The translations under genes were made by a program, and so were the position numbers. A model generated the notes under the pieces. That model had not been told where the DNA came from. It searched no databases and was given only the letters and a program-made list of their open reading frames with translations. Of a stretch of DNA of 64,000 nucleotides, positions 1 through 12,145 are shown in pieces. Every line of letters begins with the position of its first letter. Positions within the stretch are counted from its first letter, which is position 1. Source of the DNA: Anisakis pegreffii (Eukaryota > Nematoda > Chromadorea > Rhabditida > Anisakidae); the NCBI GenBank assembly GCA_035041965.1, contig JAPYMA010001498.1:62001-126000 (forward strand), read 5' to 3'.

Positions 1-2459
1 GTCATTAATTTCTATCTGAATCACATCTGAGTTGCCTAGACTACCAACGCTAGAGCGCTTCCTTCTGAATACAAAACATCATCTTCCGAGAAGGTGCTGA
101 ATATTTTTCAAATGCGTGGTAGATTAGGCTCGGTTCTGTTTCGCTTTTTGATGTTCCTGTGCAGATTTATTAAGTTGTTCCTGAGTTACAGTCTAGTTTT
201 GGAGAAATTTTGAGTGGTGTTGAAAGAGCTGAAGAGAAACCAATGGAGCCGGTTAGAATTGATGTTTTTATTTTGGATAGAAACAGACTAATGTTTTGGT
301 CTCGTTATTTTTCATATGTGAAATTCACGATAAATTCTGTTGAATTTTCCATGTTCTTAGCTAGAACCTTTCGGATTCATTGACAATTTTTCATCGTTAC
401 TAGTAAAGTTCCGTCTCAGTTCTGCGCTGTTCGAAAAAAAAACGAAGCTAATGCTATTCTTAACCGACTGAATGTTCACAGGAAGATTGCTTGAAATGTG
501 TTGTTGCTAGATTGTTTTGATCTTCTACGACGTACTTTCGGATATCTGGTGTTCCTTGCGACTCTCGCATCTGTTACATATTCTATTTGGAACATATGTG
601 TGTGTGCTTTGCCGTAATTTTTTTTCCTTTCGATCATTCACTCGAGCCTACCTACAATCTGAACAGCGTATGTCCAACGTGTGCTCACATATTAGCTAAA
701 TTTTCATTAAAGTGTAGCAGTTACCAGACGCGTAAATGCAGACGAGAGCACTGCAATTAAGTTGTGTTTGTGTTTTCGTTCATTCATGCGCTCTTATGAA
801 TTCAACTTCTGTAATCTGAGTTCCTTCATCTTACAATTAGGCTAGGCTATTAACTTCTCCGCGCCTTGTTGTTGACATTCCCGCTTATTACCGACTGCCC
901 ACATCATATGGATGGCATTCAACTTCTCGTTGCTCAGCTGGGATATATTCGTTGTTCAGTTCCGATGTACTCGGATTTGTTTTCGATTGTACCTAGCTCA
1001 CATCTATTGGACGTACGTCACAACTATTGTGCACTTACTATAACACTCACGAATCCCCTATTTACTTGTTGAAATCGAAAGTGCTATGGTCACTGATTGT
1101 GAGATATTTTTAGGGGCGTGAATTTTTTTCGTATTAACCGTTTCATGTAATTGTTATTGGTGTGATGATGTCTGTTCTTCGATATTTAGGCTCTTAGTAG
1201 AATAGCATTGTATAGCGTGGTTGTCATTGTGATCTAATCTGGTGTCCCAGTTGGTTGGATTAACTTTCAATTTGTACATTCAAAAGCCATACAGTAATCA
1301 TCGCCATTCCAAATGCTCCACGTACCAAATCGAAATCATGACAAAGTCATACGTTACTCTTTTGATGTGTTCGTGGTTTTTGAAAAGAACACCACTAGTC
1401 ATAGTGTGATCGATTTAGGTAGCTATCTGTATTTTAATATATAAATGTTTCGCTTGTTTGTTTGTGAGTATCCTCTCATTATCTTCATATATCCGATATG
1501 TTTGCTTGGCATCAATTGATATTCATTCGAATGCTGTAAAATACTCCAATTGTAACAGTTCAACGCAACCTTATCAAGTAGTTCTTAATCGGTGTGATGA
1601 TGGTTGTATGGGATTTGTTTACAGTGAGAGGCGCAATAAGTTTATCGAATATCATTGCAATTTCTCTTGATTGTTGTTTTTTGTTGGTGATTTTTGATGC
1701 TGATTTTATGTTGACTTGTCATTGAATTCATAAACACCTATTTATGAGGTATACGTTTACATTTTATTTAATCAGCAAATCAAACAACTCATTACGAGTT
1801 TATGCCTCTCTGTTATTACCAATATCACTAATATCACATTCTTCCTTCCTTGGCATTCTTCTTTCCGCGCAGCTAACAATAATAGCGTTTGGAATCATCT
1901 GTCTTCATGAAATCCGAACTTGAATTATTGATTTGACACGTACAGAGGTTTTGGGCTACTCTCCCATATGCCCATTTATTTCTAGGGAGAGATACGTTTA
2001 TGTGTACGAGTGAAATAACACGGGCATTCGAATGTAAAATGGTTATCCATATGTGCTTTTTTTAGAAAATTATAGTAGCTTCGAATCCTGTCGATGTTTA
2101 ATCGGATAGAGTACACGGTTATAGGAAGTCAACCCAGTCGAGCAGCACAGAATAGTGAATCCCAAGAACTCAAAACCATTCTTCTGAAATTGCACTCGAT
2201 ATGCTCGGTTTCTCTTCAGTGAATATGAATTTTTCTAAAGTTTTGTTTGAACCGTCTATAATTTGTTGGATAAAGTTGCGTTGGGGGTTAGGAATCAGTG
2301 AATTCGAACCGTTACAAATCGGGATTTTGCAGACAACCCTTGAAAGTTTCCGCGTTTGATTGGTGATGAATCGAAAAAATTGTGTGGATGATTTTTTCTA
2401 AGTCACCTAATTCCATTTACATAATCGCCTATTGCTGTTTGTCCGGAAAGTTGATCCAT
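1..2459 (-). CDS. Candidate 5' end of an unrecognised gene, runs off left edge
   Basis: Two minus-strand exons join in phase. The first, 2459-2407, opens with an ATG in a good context (gcggaaATGG), encodes 17 residues (MDQLSGQTAIGDYVNGI) and ends at an AG|GTGACT donor in phase 2. The second, 64-1, follows a strong TTTTGTATTCAG acceptor. The joining codon is AGA, and 21 further codons stay open to the window edge (RKRSSVGSLG, then NSDVIQIEIND). The intron would be 2.3 kb. The basic-Ser stretch RRKRSSVGS looks like a basophilic-kinase target site, but I recognise no family. The gene is divergent from the Q-rich gene at 3967, so the 1.4 kb between them would hold both promoters. The start exon is short and the long intron could hide others, so the model is a proposal. 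Confidence 0.4.
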
Positions 2460-3843
2460 TTCCGCGAGGAAAGTTCATAAACAAAAAAAAATTAAACCCC
2501 GAGCAAAAAAAACAGGAACCACCACCCACCGTTGTCGTTTCATAAAGTCATCAATAAATTTCACATCGTTCTTCATTTTTATGCCCTTTTTCTGCGTTCA
2601 TTTTTCTGTTCCTATTATAATTCATGAATCATTCAGTTGGCATCTTTTATTCGTGTAATCAAATCGTCCACTTCATTCTGTGAAATAAGACTTGAAACCG
2701 TCAAGCACGATTGATCCATGTCGACTAAACCGATGGATTATCATTTAGACATTTGTGTGTGTAGTGCTCGGTGTAGTGCATTTAATGCTTAGCCAATATA
2801 AATTTTTCATTTTTCATAGGATATTTCTCTCGTTTTTTCACATCCTCGGAAACACTTTGTTGTTTGATACTTAAATTTTGCATAGCGTTGTTCTTTACTC
2901 TTTAATCTGCTGCATTCGTTTCTTCTCTTAATCTTCGAGAGAGCGAATCTGTTCCTCTGGTTTTCTGTTGTCAATTTCAGTTATCCGAAATTCTTTCGGT
3001 GATTCACTGACATCTTTCAGAATTCATTGTTGAATTGTGATTATTCTTTTGAAAATTCAGTTTTTTGGATGCCGACACAGAATTACATCCGGATGAACGA
3101 TAAGATTTGATGAAACGGAGAAGGCGAACAAAGCATTTCGTCGTTTCAGTCAACGAACTAATCGTAGCACTTGATTATTGAATGTTATCAAAATGGTTAC
3201 TTGATCGATTCATGTTTGGGTGGTGAATGCGTGGATTGTTGTAGTGCTGCTGCACGTAGCGCTTGAATGATTATTATTCATAGCAGTGAGTAGTGATGAT
3301 TTGATATTGAATTGTGATTTAATCAGCTTTAGATGTTCAGTATTTGTTCAAATCAAACGCGTATAATGAGTGGTGGTGGATTGCAGGTGAATAAGTACGT
3401 AGTGTCCGCTTGAAATCACATTATTTACAGGATTCTGACGCAGGCAATCGGCTACATAGATAATCGTTCTTTGAAGTTTTGAACTAGTCGTTGTACGTTA
3501 ACCAATAAATTATTCTCATCAATTCTATTTCGAGTTACACTTTTATTTATGATTTCAACAATGAATTTGTGCATTGTTGATTGAATATTAGTGGAATGCA
3601 GCTGAGTGGTTGTTCATCTGCCGTATTTCCATTTGCGTAATTCTTGTCGTGAACATGGAATTTTCAACATTTTGACATTTTTAACGTTTTGTTCTCTGAA
3701 CACCTGTCGGCATTTATCACTATTGTTTTCATTTACGTCATTGATATTACGTTATCGTGGTTTTGTTCGCGATTGCTCGAAATGTGCTGGTGTTTCCAAT
3801 GAATTGCGATTGAATTGTGGTCTTATGAATCTTTTTTTTTCAG
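2460..3843. promoter_or_regulatory. Divergent intergenic region and probable 5'-UTR introns
   Basis: This lies between the ATG at 2459 (minus) and the acceptor before the first coding exon of the Q-rich gene (3844, plus). No coding frame is convincing. It is T-rich on the plus strand, as expected of leader introns of the plus-strand gene. Possible leader splice sites are visible, for example GCAG|GTGAAT near 3387. No TATA or Inr element can be assigned by eye. Confidence 0.35.
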
Positions 3844-3966
3844 AATATTATCAAGCAAAATCATTTGGCAATATTGGTGAGAGAATTACTTTCCTAAAGA
3901 CAATATTACTGTTAGAATCAACCAAAGCCATCAGAAGAAGTGATCATCTTCAAGAAGAAGGATTGC

Positions 3967-6900
3967 ATGGATAATGCAACACAAGCGACACAAGCACACG
4001 GTCTGACCGCAGCCGATGTGTTCGGAGCGGCCACAGCCGCCGCCTCAAATCTTCATATGGGTCTCTCAGCCGGCACAATGATGCTTCCTACCGTAGCGTT
4101 CACGTCATCCAGTGCACAGTCACAATTGAGCCAATCAGGAAACGCTCTCTCTAGTGCAGTCTCTGCGACCCCTTCAATACCGTACTTCTCGTGGCCACCT
4201 CAACAACCAATCATTAACATTCCCTTCTTTGATGCGAATCTTTATAAAACCGTGAATTTGGATGCACAACCGTCCTGCTTACCCAACGGAATGGATCTAC
4301 CCCTAAACGATATCACCACATTGAGGTGCACTTTATGAATATCGCATTTATCTACGCACATTTTATGTTTCAACGCTGTATTGCCATTGAATCTCTTGGA
4401 AAGGCCACGCACATTTACATCTAACCCTGAAATGTTTTGAGTCGATTTTCCAGTTGCTTTCATCCAATCTTTCTATGCTGTTAATTCACTTGTTCATACA
4501 GTTAAGTTCAGTTTTGACTATTCTAGTTGTTGATTCCAACTCAGCATAAGTTAACTGAAAACTGACATTTTCGAATGGCTCGAGTACAATTGGCCTCTTG
4601 CAAACAGCAGCCGAAACTATGTAAGGGAGTACGTTATTTCAGTGGGGTCAGTAGTTTGCGACGATTCCAAAATGAAGTGTTGTTCATCTGGTGAATATTG
4701 AATTCATCCTCGAATATCTGATTGTTTTAGATTCTTTTTTAATATGGGTGTGAATCATGCGAGGGCAGTCTTGCTCAGTCAACACGTTCAGCAGGCACTT
4801 TCCACCCTTCAATCCCAACAGCAACAACAAACCCAATCACAAGCCCAACACCAGTTATCTCAAGCACAAACTCAAACGCAATCTTCAGTCACTTCCACAC
4901 CACCGACGATATCACAAAACCCGATTGGTGGTTTATCTACGAACGCTTTGCAGAATGAACAGCAATTGCATCTGTTAAAGTAATCATCTAATCAACTCTT
5001 ATTTGCCCTCAAAACCACGAAACCCTAGCTTCTATCGTTCTATCATGCTTACTCATTGTTCATCTCATGAGCAATTATCCTAGTTCCCCATACGTTTAAT
5101 AATTACTCCTCTGTATGTTATCAACATTGGTGAGTCATTGTTTGTGGGAGATATTTATTACATTTTGAACTTCGCCTACATCACATCACGTTCCCGGAAA
5201 TGTTCACAAAATCTGCGTTGTTCTCTCCTAAACGTGCACTTTATCTGATAATTTCCCATGAATCTGCTCTATTACTGCGGAGGATTTAAATAGCTAGCTG
5301 AAGCTTCACTGTTTAATTTTTTACATCGTCGAATTTCGAATGTAAACTTCGGAAGTAATCAATTGGTGTGTTTGAGATGCACATTTCTTTTATCTTGGTG
5401 TATTTCCTCATCAATGAGATTATTTTCGATGATATGATGAGATTTATTATTGCTTCAGCCAATTTCGACCTCAACCAACGCTTGTCTCGCAAAAGATGAA
5501 CGCCCCCGATAAATTACGAGATGTTCAGCAGCAACAGGTGAATGAATACTTGGGCGTGATAAACGTTCGGTGTTGATAAATGTGAAGTCATATCATTTAG
5601 GCGATGCCAGATATGCGTGATCATACTGAACCACCTAGATCAATTCCAGCCTAAGATGCATCAACTGAACTCTGAATGCATATTGATCAAAACATTCGTA
5701 TACAGATCTAAAAATGTTGTATATGATTAAGCCATGTCATCTCCATGCTCAACGCTTTCCATGTGAATGTGTATAGGAGATATGAAATTATCGTATGCGA
5801 TCAGAACGAGTATTAATTTAGCAAATCACTTGATTGAATTGATCTCGTGCAACTTCACCGCAGATAGATTTCCGTTGACTTGAGAGTTTTTTTAATAGTT
5901 CCTTGGAAATATGTGCAGATGAAAATGTTTCTGGATATCTGTTTCTTTTCACTGTCAATATTTCAATGAAAATATTTCACTGTCAAGTTTTCAGGCTACT
6001 AAAAGCTATCAATCGCTGCCAACGAAAAGTCTTCCAAACTCAGTCACAATACCGCCTTTCATAAATACCACAAATTCGCTAACATCACCAATTGAAGCAC
6101 TTTTACTTCAGAATGCCCTTCTCAACAGTGCTAATGGTATCCAAATTATTCACTACATACCGACCGTTTCACACAATCACAGCTGCTATGAATACTCTTT
6201 GTAAATGCTTAACGGATCTGTAAATTCTTCTAATGAATCACTTCATCAGAGATTACTGCATCAAAGATTTTCCTACTGCTTCATGTCTAAGAAGATTCAT
6301 GTCTCACGAAATTCAGGTGCTCGTTGTGGAATTGATCTCGCTCAGCTTCGATACCAACTCGCACTGAATGCTTCAGCAGCACAAGGCCTCTTGGCCATCT
6401 CAACGGCAAATGGAACCCAACAAACCTCGTCAACGCATGAGGTGGAGAAGATTTTCTGAGGCGATCCATGATAGTGGCAAAGAAATGTGAATATGATGAT
6501 GAGATGAATGAATTCTGAGATTCCTTATTATCAGATAGAAATGCAAAAACGTTGCAGCTTATTGAAATTGTATTAGTGGTTAGACTAATTCTAAGATATC
6601 ACGTCTGAAACGTTTGGTTTATTGAAAGTGGCCTATGAGTCTGTAATGGACGGATTTTGTTGATGACGACATCGCAGATAATTTCTCGTTCATGGTGTGT
6701 TCGAAAATTTCGATCAAGCACTTGATGCTAATGATTATGTGTTGTCCTCAACGTGCACGTGTACCTATTTGAGCTGATCAAACCTATCGCTGTCAGTGCG
6801 GCTGATGTACAATCGAATCCGGCTGCCACCCAGGTCAACGGTACCGTCTCACCTCGTCCTCCAGTTCCAGTAGATCCTGCGCCGTTATCTGAAACGATAC

Positions 6901-9900
6901 TTGAGCGAACCATACGCCTTGCGCAACAAGTCAGTAGTCACTAATATTCGCTGATGATAATTTGAATAATTGAATTCATCAAATCAGATGCACTGCACTC
7001 ACTTAACGAATAACTCATGAATTCAGTTATCAACTCAATACCTCACAGTTACTACACTCTATAACAAATAACTTACATAACGAATTGTCAGCTCTCATTT
7101 GTCAGAAGTGGATAGCAGATATCGGCTATTAATTAATTCTATCGGTCAGATCTTCGAATTTAGGGTGGTTAGTGGATTAGGAATGCTACAGATTGAAAAA
7201 GATGATTTCTCCAAAATGCTCAACTTTATTCGATCTTAGGACTCATTAGTAGCTCAACAACTGAATGAACTGCAGCAGCAAGCGATCTTGTCTCTAAGGC
7301 AACAGCCCGTCGATACTCCGGCTGCTCTTCAGGCTGCACAAATAGCCGTCAATGCGAGTACAGGTCAACAGCAACAACAACAACAACAGACACGCGAGCC
7401 TTCATTAAATGCCCCACAACAGGTTAGATCGTATATTCATGAAAGATGCTGAATGTCTATCAGCACGAATGATAGCCGACGTAAGGCTTAAGATTATGCC
7501 CGTAATTTTAAATATATGAATATTGTGAATGTTTGTACACGCTGACAGTTGTGAAATCATTCAGCTGTATTCAGATAAACTTTCATTGCGTTGCATAGTG
7601 ATATTACTGCAAAGTTTCGTGACTCATGTATTGAACGCTCTAAACTTCAGATTCCAAGTTCAGTGACGTCGTCGTTGAGTGCACGTCAACCGAATTCGTC
7701 CACGACGCCTCCAATCGCAGCCGTACATCCGTTTGCGCCTTCTCCAATTCGACCAACTCCGACTCATCAGAACGCGGCCACTCGAGACGATATCCCTCTG
7801 TGTCATTCGTTGCTAGCCGCCACCGAGATGCACTACAATGAAACATTCAAGAAAACACAGGGACTCTTGCACGATAGGTAAAATCCTCTAACAAGCACAG
7901 TTGTATACATAAGTGTTGACGTTAGACTGAGTAACATTAGATAGATCGGTGTAGTTCAGCAAGCTATTCAACAATTTTGTTCTTCTTTCCTTAATGGTTC
8001 CAAATGTTAGATGAAATTGAATGCCGAGATCTTGTTTTGCAGTAAGCCAACGCGTAATGGTATGACGATGATGAGCCGAGAACACGCAAACAGCATGTCG
8101 AGTAAGTATAGTTTCGTACATTCATTCTTCATTTTTTGAAACGAAATTTTCGTTTTTATTGTGCACCACTATCAGCTTGAAATTGGAAGAGGTGCTCTAG
8201 AATGAGACATTGGAGGATTTTCAGAAGCGTGTGCAATGGACTCAAAGATTATGGAACAGGATGAGCAGAAAAACAATTCGGTATGCGAGCGTTTCATGTT
8301 GATTTCCATTCTGGAACTTGTTTTTTCCTCACTTTTTCAATTCTTCTACCGATTTCTTTTAAGTTTTGGTATGTGTCTGAGAAATACAAAATAGAATTTC
8401 GCATTTTGGAATTAATCGCTGCTTGAAGTTCAGCGATCAATTGAGTAGTTGTTATGAATGTGTGTGTGCGTCGTTGCAGTTCCAACCTCAACTCATGATC
8501 AATCTACTGAACGGAGTCCTGTCGAAAGTGAAGAATGAACTGCATCAGCAAGGAGTTGATGTACATTTAGATGCTACTGGGCGACCGGTTAGTTGCTTCT
8601 TGCTTGTGTTCTTGTTTTTAGAATCATAATTCACCGGGAAAAATGAAAAAGAACCGAATTTACGGTTTCATTTGGGCGAAAGAGTCAGTCACTCAAGACA
8701 TACTTGGATTCGTGAATACTTATGGAACTTTTGGTGAACTTTCGGTATTACACCCCAGAATCCAGTCATCTCGCCCCTGTTTGAGCGGAAATTTTTGTTT
8801 TTTTCAAGTGAATTCGAGGAATCTAGCTAGTTTTGGGTTGCTTTTCCAGATAGACTTTTCGGCACGGCCCGTAGATCCGATCTTCCGTCGTGCTCGTGAG
8901 CAGTTAGAAAATAGTCGCGAATATCGAGATGCTACCTCCCCTCCACCGCCAAGCAGTCATCACATGAGCGTTGACAGAAATGTTCGTCGACACTCGGCTT
9001 CACTTAAGGAAGTCGATGGTGAGGGTTGTTTGCTTCGTTGGTGATTTTTCATTTGATTTTTTAAGTGAGTAACAAAAGTCTTTGAATCAAGCATACGACT
9101 AACAGATAATTCAGTCATCTGTTTGGTTCATATTGGTCAGTCTCTGAGAATGGAAATGTTCTTGAGCGTTCCTAGATTTCGAAGTAATGCTGAAGTATTT
9201 TGCACTTCGCAATTGAGAATCGTAATGCTAGAGGATCTGTTCATTATGGAAAACAACAGAGAAATGAGCAATTATTCATGTTTTCAGTAGTGCGACAAGC
9301 CTCAGAGCGAATTCAAAATTCGGCTCTTCACGCCAAATCCTCCACTCATAATGTCGCCTCAACAACTTCTGCTTCGATCAGTGCGTCATCCACTAATTCG
9401 GAAAGTATCGCCCACTCACCGTTAACCACCAAAATCAACAGTCCTGCGAGTAGTTCGGTAACGGCTCGTAAGGCTAGCCCAGCGCGACCAAGCGCCACCT
9501 CAACCGATCTAAGTCATCACGGATCCACAAAGGCCACAAAAGCGGATCGTTGCTCATCGAAAAGTCCACCCGGGTCAAGGATATCCCCGGCTGCATGCCG
9601 ATCTCCCGCAAATACGTCTGCAATCTCGCTAGCTTCGCCGCCGACCCTGACTGCTGTGAATAATTCCAGATCTGGCTCATCAGACAGACGTAATTCTTCG
9701 TCCGACTCAAAACATCACACTAACTCCGACGTCAATAATAACAACAGTTCTAAAAACACTAATGATAATGATCATAGTCATGGAAGCAGTGCTTCTTTAC
9801 ATGGCACTAAAACTGGTTCATTGTCGACCGATTCGGAGGAGTTGAATCCGAAAGAGGAGAAAGTTTTGACAGAGAACACAAATGGGATGAATCGTGTGTT

Positions 9901-9979
9901 CGAGGACGATTACGACACCACCAGTGACTATTCACCGGACGAGAAGAGGTTGCGAATAGCGTCCGTCGAAGACGAGTAA
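3967..9979 (+). CDS. Q-rich, Ser/Thr-rich protein, probably nuclear, unrecognised (13 exons)
   Basis: Coding exons: 3967-4325, 4731-4979, 5459-5537, 5995-6136, 6317-6441, 6774-6929, 7240-7422, 7651-7877, 8043-8101, 8225-8280, 8480-8587, 8850-9018, 9288-9979. All phases close to one frame of 867 residues. The first exon begins at an acceptor (3843/3844), has an in-frame stop upstream, and ATG 3967 is the first start. Features: Ala/Ser-rich N-terminus; Gln-rich tract near residues 147-170; a second poly-Gln at about 413-420 (CAA run 7366-7389) beside a coiled-coil-like LNELQQQ stretch; a denser, probably conserved block at about 546-660 (FQPQLMINLLNGVLSKVKNE, then FSARPVDPIFRRAREQLENS); a long Ser-rich acidic tail with DYDTTSDYSPDEKRLR near the end. 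Composition suggests a transcription or RNA regulator, but I name no family. The weakest junction is the TTTGAG acceptor at 6774, chosen because it keeps phase 0. Confidence 0.85.
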
Positions 9980-12145
9980 TTTATTTCGGCTGTTCATTTC
10001 GTCTTATGCTTTGTTGGATACATCATGAAATGATGACGATACTAATGGTAATGATGATAGTGAAGTGTTTCCTGTAATATAATATAATATCTAGTATGTG
10101 ATATAATTGACAATATCTCATTGATTAATGACCGAAATGTAGTCTGCAGAAGGGATGCTGGCTTAAAATGGGTTTCTTCTTCTGGGTTACATTTTCAGTC
10201 TTCTACAGGTGACTTAAGCCAGAAAGTGGAGGTAAGTCGGTTTCCAGTCGGCTTGAGACAGTAGACGCTAATTGATATGATGTATGTTATAGCGTGGTAA
10301 AATAGAATCTTCATAAGATTGAATGTTATGATAAGGTGATATGTACATAAAAACAAGTGATATGAAAAGATGATTATTTGTTCATTTCATTGTTGTAGAT
10401 AACACGATGTTTTGATTGTCCAATATATTTGCTACAATGCGATTCAATGTACCATTCTTGAATGTGCTTATAATGAAATGACTGATTGTATGATGAATGA
10501 TGAACGAAAAGTTGTTATGCCATGCCAAACGTATGCTGTAAGACAGCCTGAGACGGCCTGGAAATCTCGAGGAATTCACATCAATAGCATGAAGTCAGAA
10601 AACTCGAGATGTGTGAGGAAATTAATTCGTATTTGACGAAATGAACCAAAATTTTGGGGCATTTCAAAAACTTCAGATGGGATCGGTCTTCATAGACGAG
10701 AAATTGGAGGTTCCGTTTAGTCTGATTACGTTTGGCGTTGCAGAAATGTTTTTGTAATTGTTCTATACCATCGCATGTGACTATTTATAATTATTGTTGT
10801 CATTACTATTGATATAGTATTATGTATTGTAACCAGTTGCAGATCATTATCATCATTGTTCATTAATTGTTCTACCTTTTAACACAATAACTCTGAGCTC
10901 TTTATTATCCATCGTTATCTGTAGCGATAGAGATGCTCAATGATTACTTTATAATGGCTGGCAATTCATCTTGTAATCGTGAAAACGGTTTATGAACCGA
11001 TGGAAAAGGGGATTTTCTCATTGTTGTCATTAGTCCCTCCCGGAATATTGAGAAGGTGTTGAGATTGCTCAGGATCAGAGCGTGATGTTTGTTGGTTTCT
11101 TGGTGAGTCTCTGAGCAATATCGTCTTCTACCCATTGATCTAATCGGACAAATATTGACCGTGTTCATGTTCTTAAAGCGAATGAATGCTCAGAGACGGT
11201 CACTAGTCGAGTAGACGGAGTTTGAGTGATGCGTTGTTGTTGATCATTTGGAACTGATCCGAAAAGAAATTTTGTGACTTATGACCTTTAACTGGTACAG
11301 AATCTGGTGAAAAGTTAGTGATAGGATAAAGTTGTGATGTGTGAAGAGTTATTTGTTATCGCACCCAACATCGATCTGACCTCATAAACTACTTTGATGA
11401 CTCTTTGGTTCTTGTTCACTGTTCTCGTCGTCTACTTTTCAATTGTTTACTTCTGATTGCTTCTCGTCTAATTCGAATTTATTTTCGTTCCTGTTTGATG
11501 CGATTGCATGAAAATCTTCGAAATACTGTTGTTTTGATTGTGTTTTGCTACTATCGTATTGTAATTATTACTATGGCTATGATCATTGTTCTAGTTATTG
11601 TTTCTATTAATGTTATTACTATTGATATTATGAGTTGTTGTTCATGGATGTTCAATGTGCACTTTGGGCAGTAAATGTGAGCACAGTTGTTTCATGCAAA
11701 ACTCTTTTTAGTTTATATCACAGAGATACATACACACATAGATATCAAGTCAAATAAAACCATTCTGTTAGTGAAGAAATCATTTGATTTTCTTAATTTT
11801 TAATTTAAATTTCTCCGGCCTGTTAGTATTTTTGCCCAATATACTACTTCGGAAGCCACTCTTTCGCTTAAGCTCATCTTGTTGTGATGGTTTTCTTGTC
11901 TGCACTTAGAATCAGTGTGAGGCCATCGACAGCATGAAAATTCAGTGTACGAATGATATTTTTCGACTGCAACTGGATGTTTTTAAAGGGATACGTGCAG
12001 AATTTGAGATCGAAATGTTGCGTAATACCCCATAGGGAACAGAAGTTCCCTAGAAAACCAGCAAATGAGAGTAGACTCAGGACAGGAAGGAGTGTTTAGC
12101 GATGATGGGATTTTCATATTTGTTCAGCAGTAAAAGTTGATAGAT
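9980..12145. other. Convergent intergenic region, 3' flanks of two genes
   Basis: This separates the stop of the Q-rich gene from the stop of the ZNF474-like gene on the other strand. It should contain both 3' UTRs. No AATAAA lies close to the plus-strand stop; the clearest one is at 11753-11758. A phase-compatible orphan exon pair on the plus strand (10199-10231 and 10677-10757) is listed under findings. Stretches such as 11520-11640 are low-complexity T/A-rich. No other gene is supported. Confidence 0.4.

Noticed and set aside
10944..11168. 74-codon minus-strand frame (MNTVNICPIRSMGRRRYC...)
   Set aside because: Two plus-strand frames in the same place look equally protein-like, and there is no transcript context.
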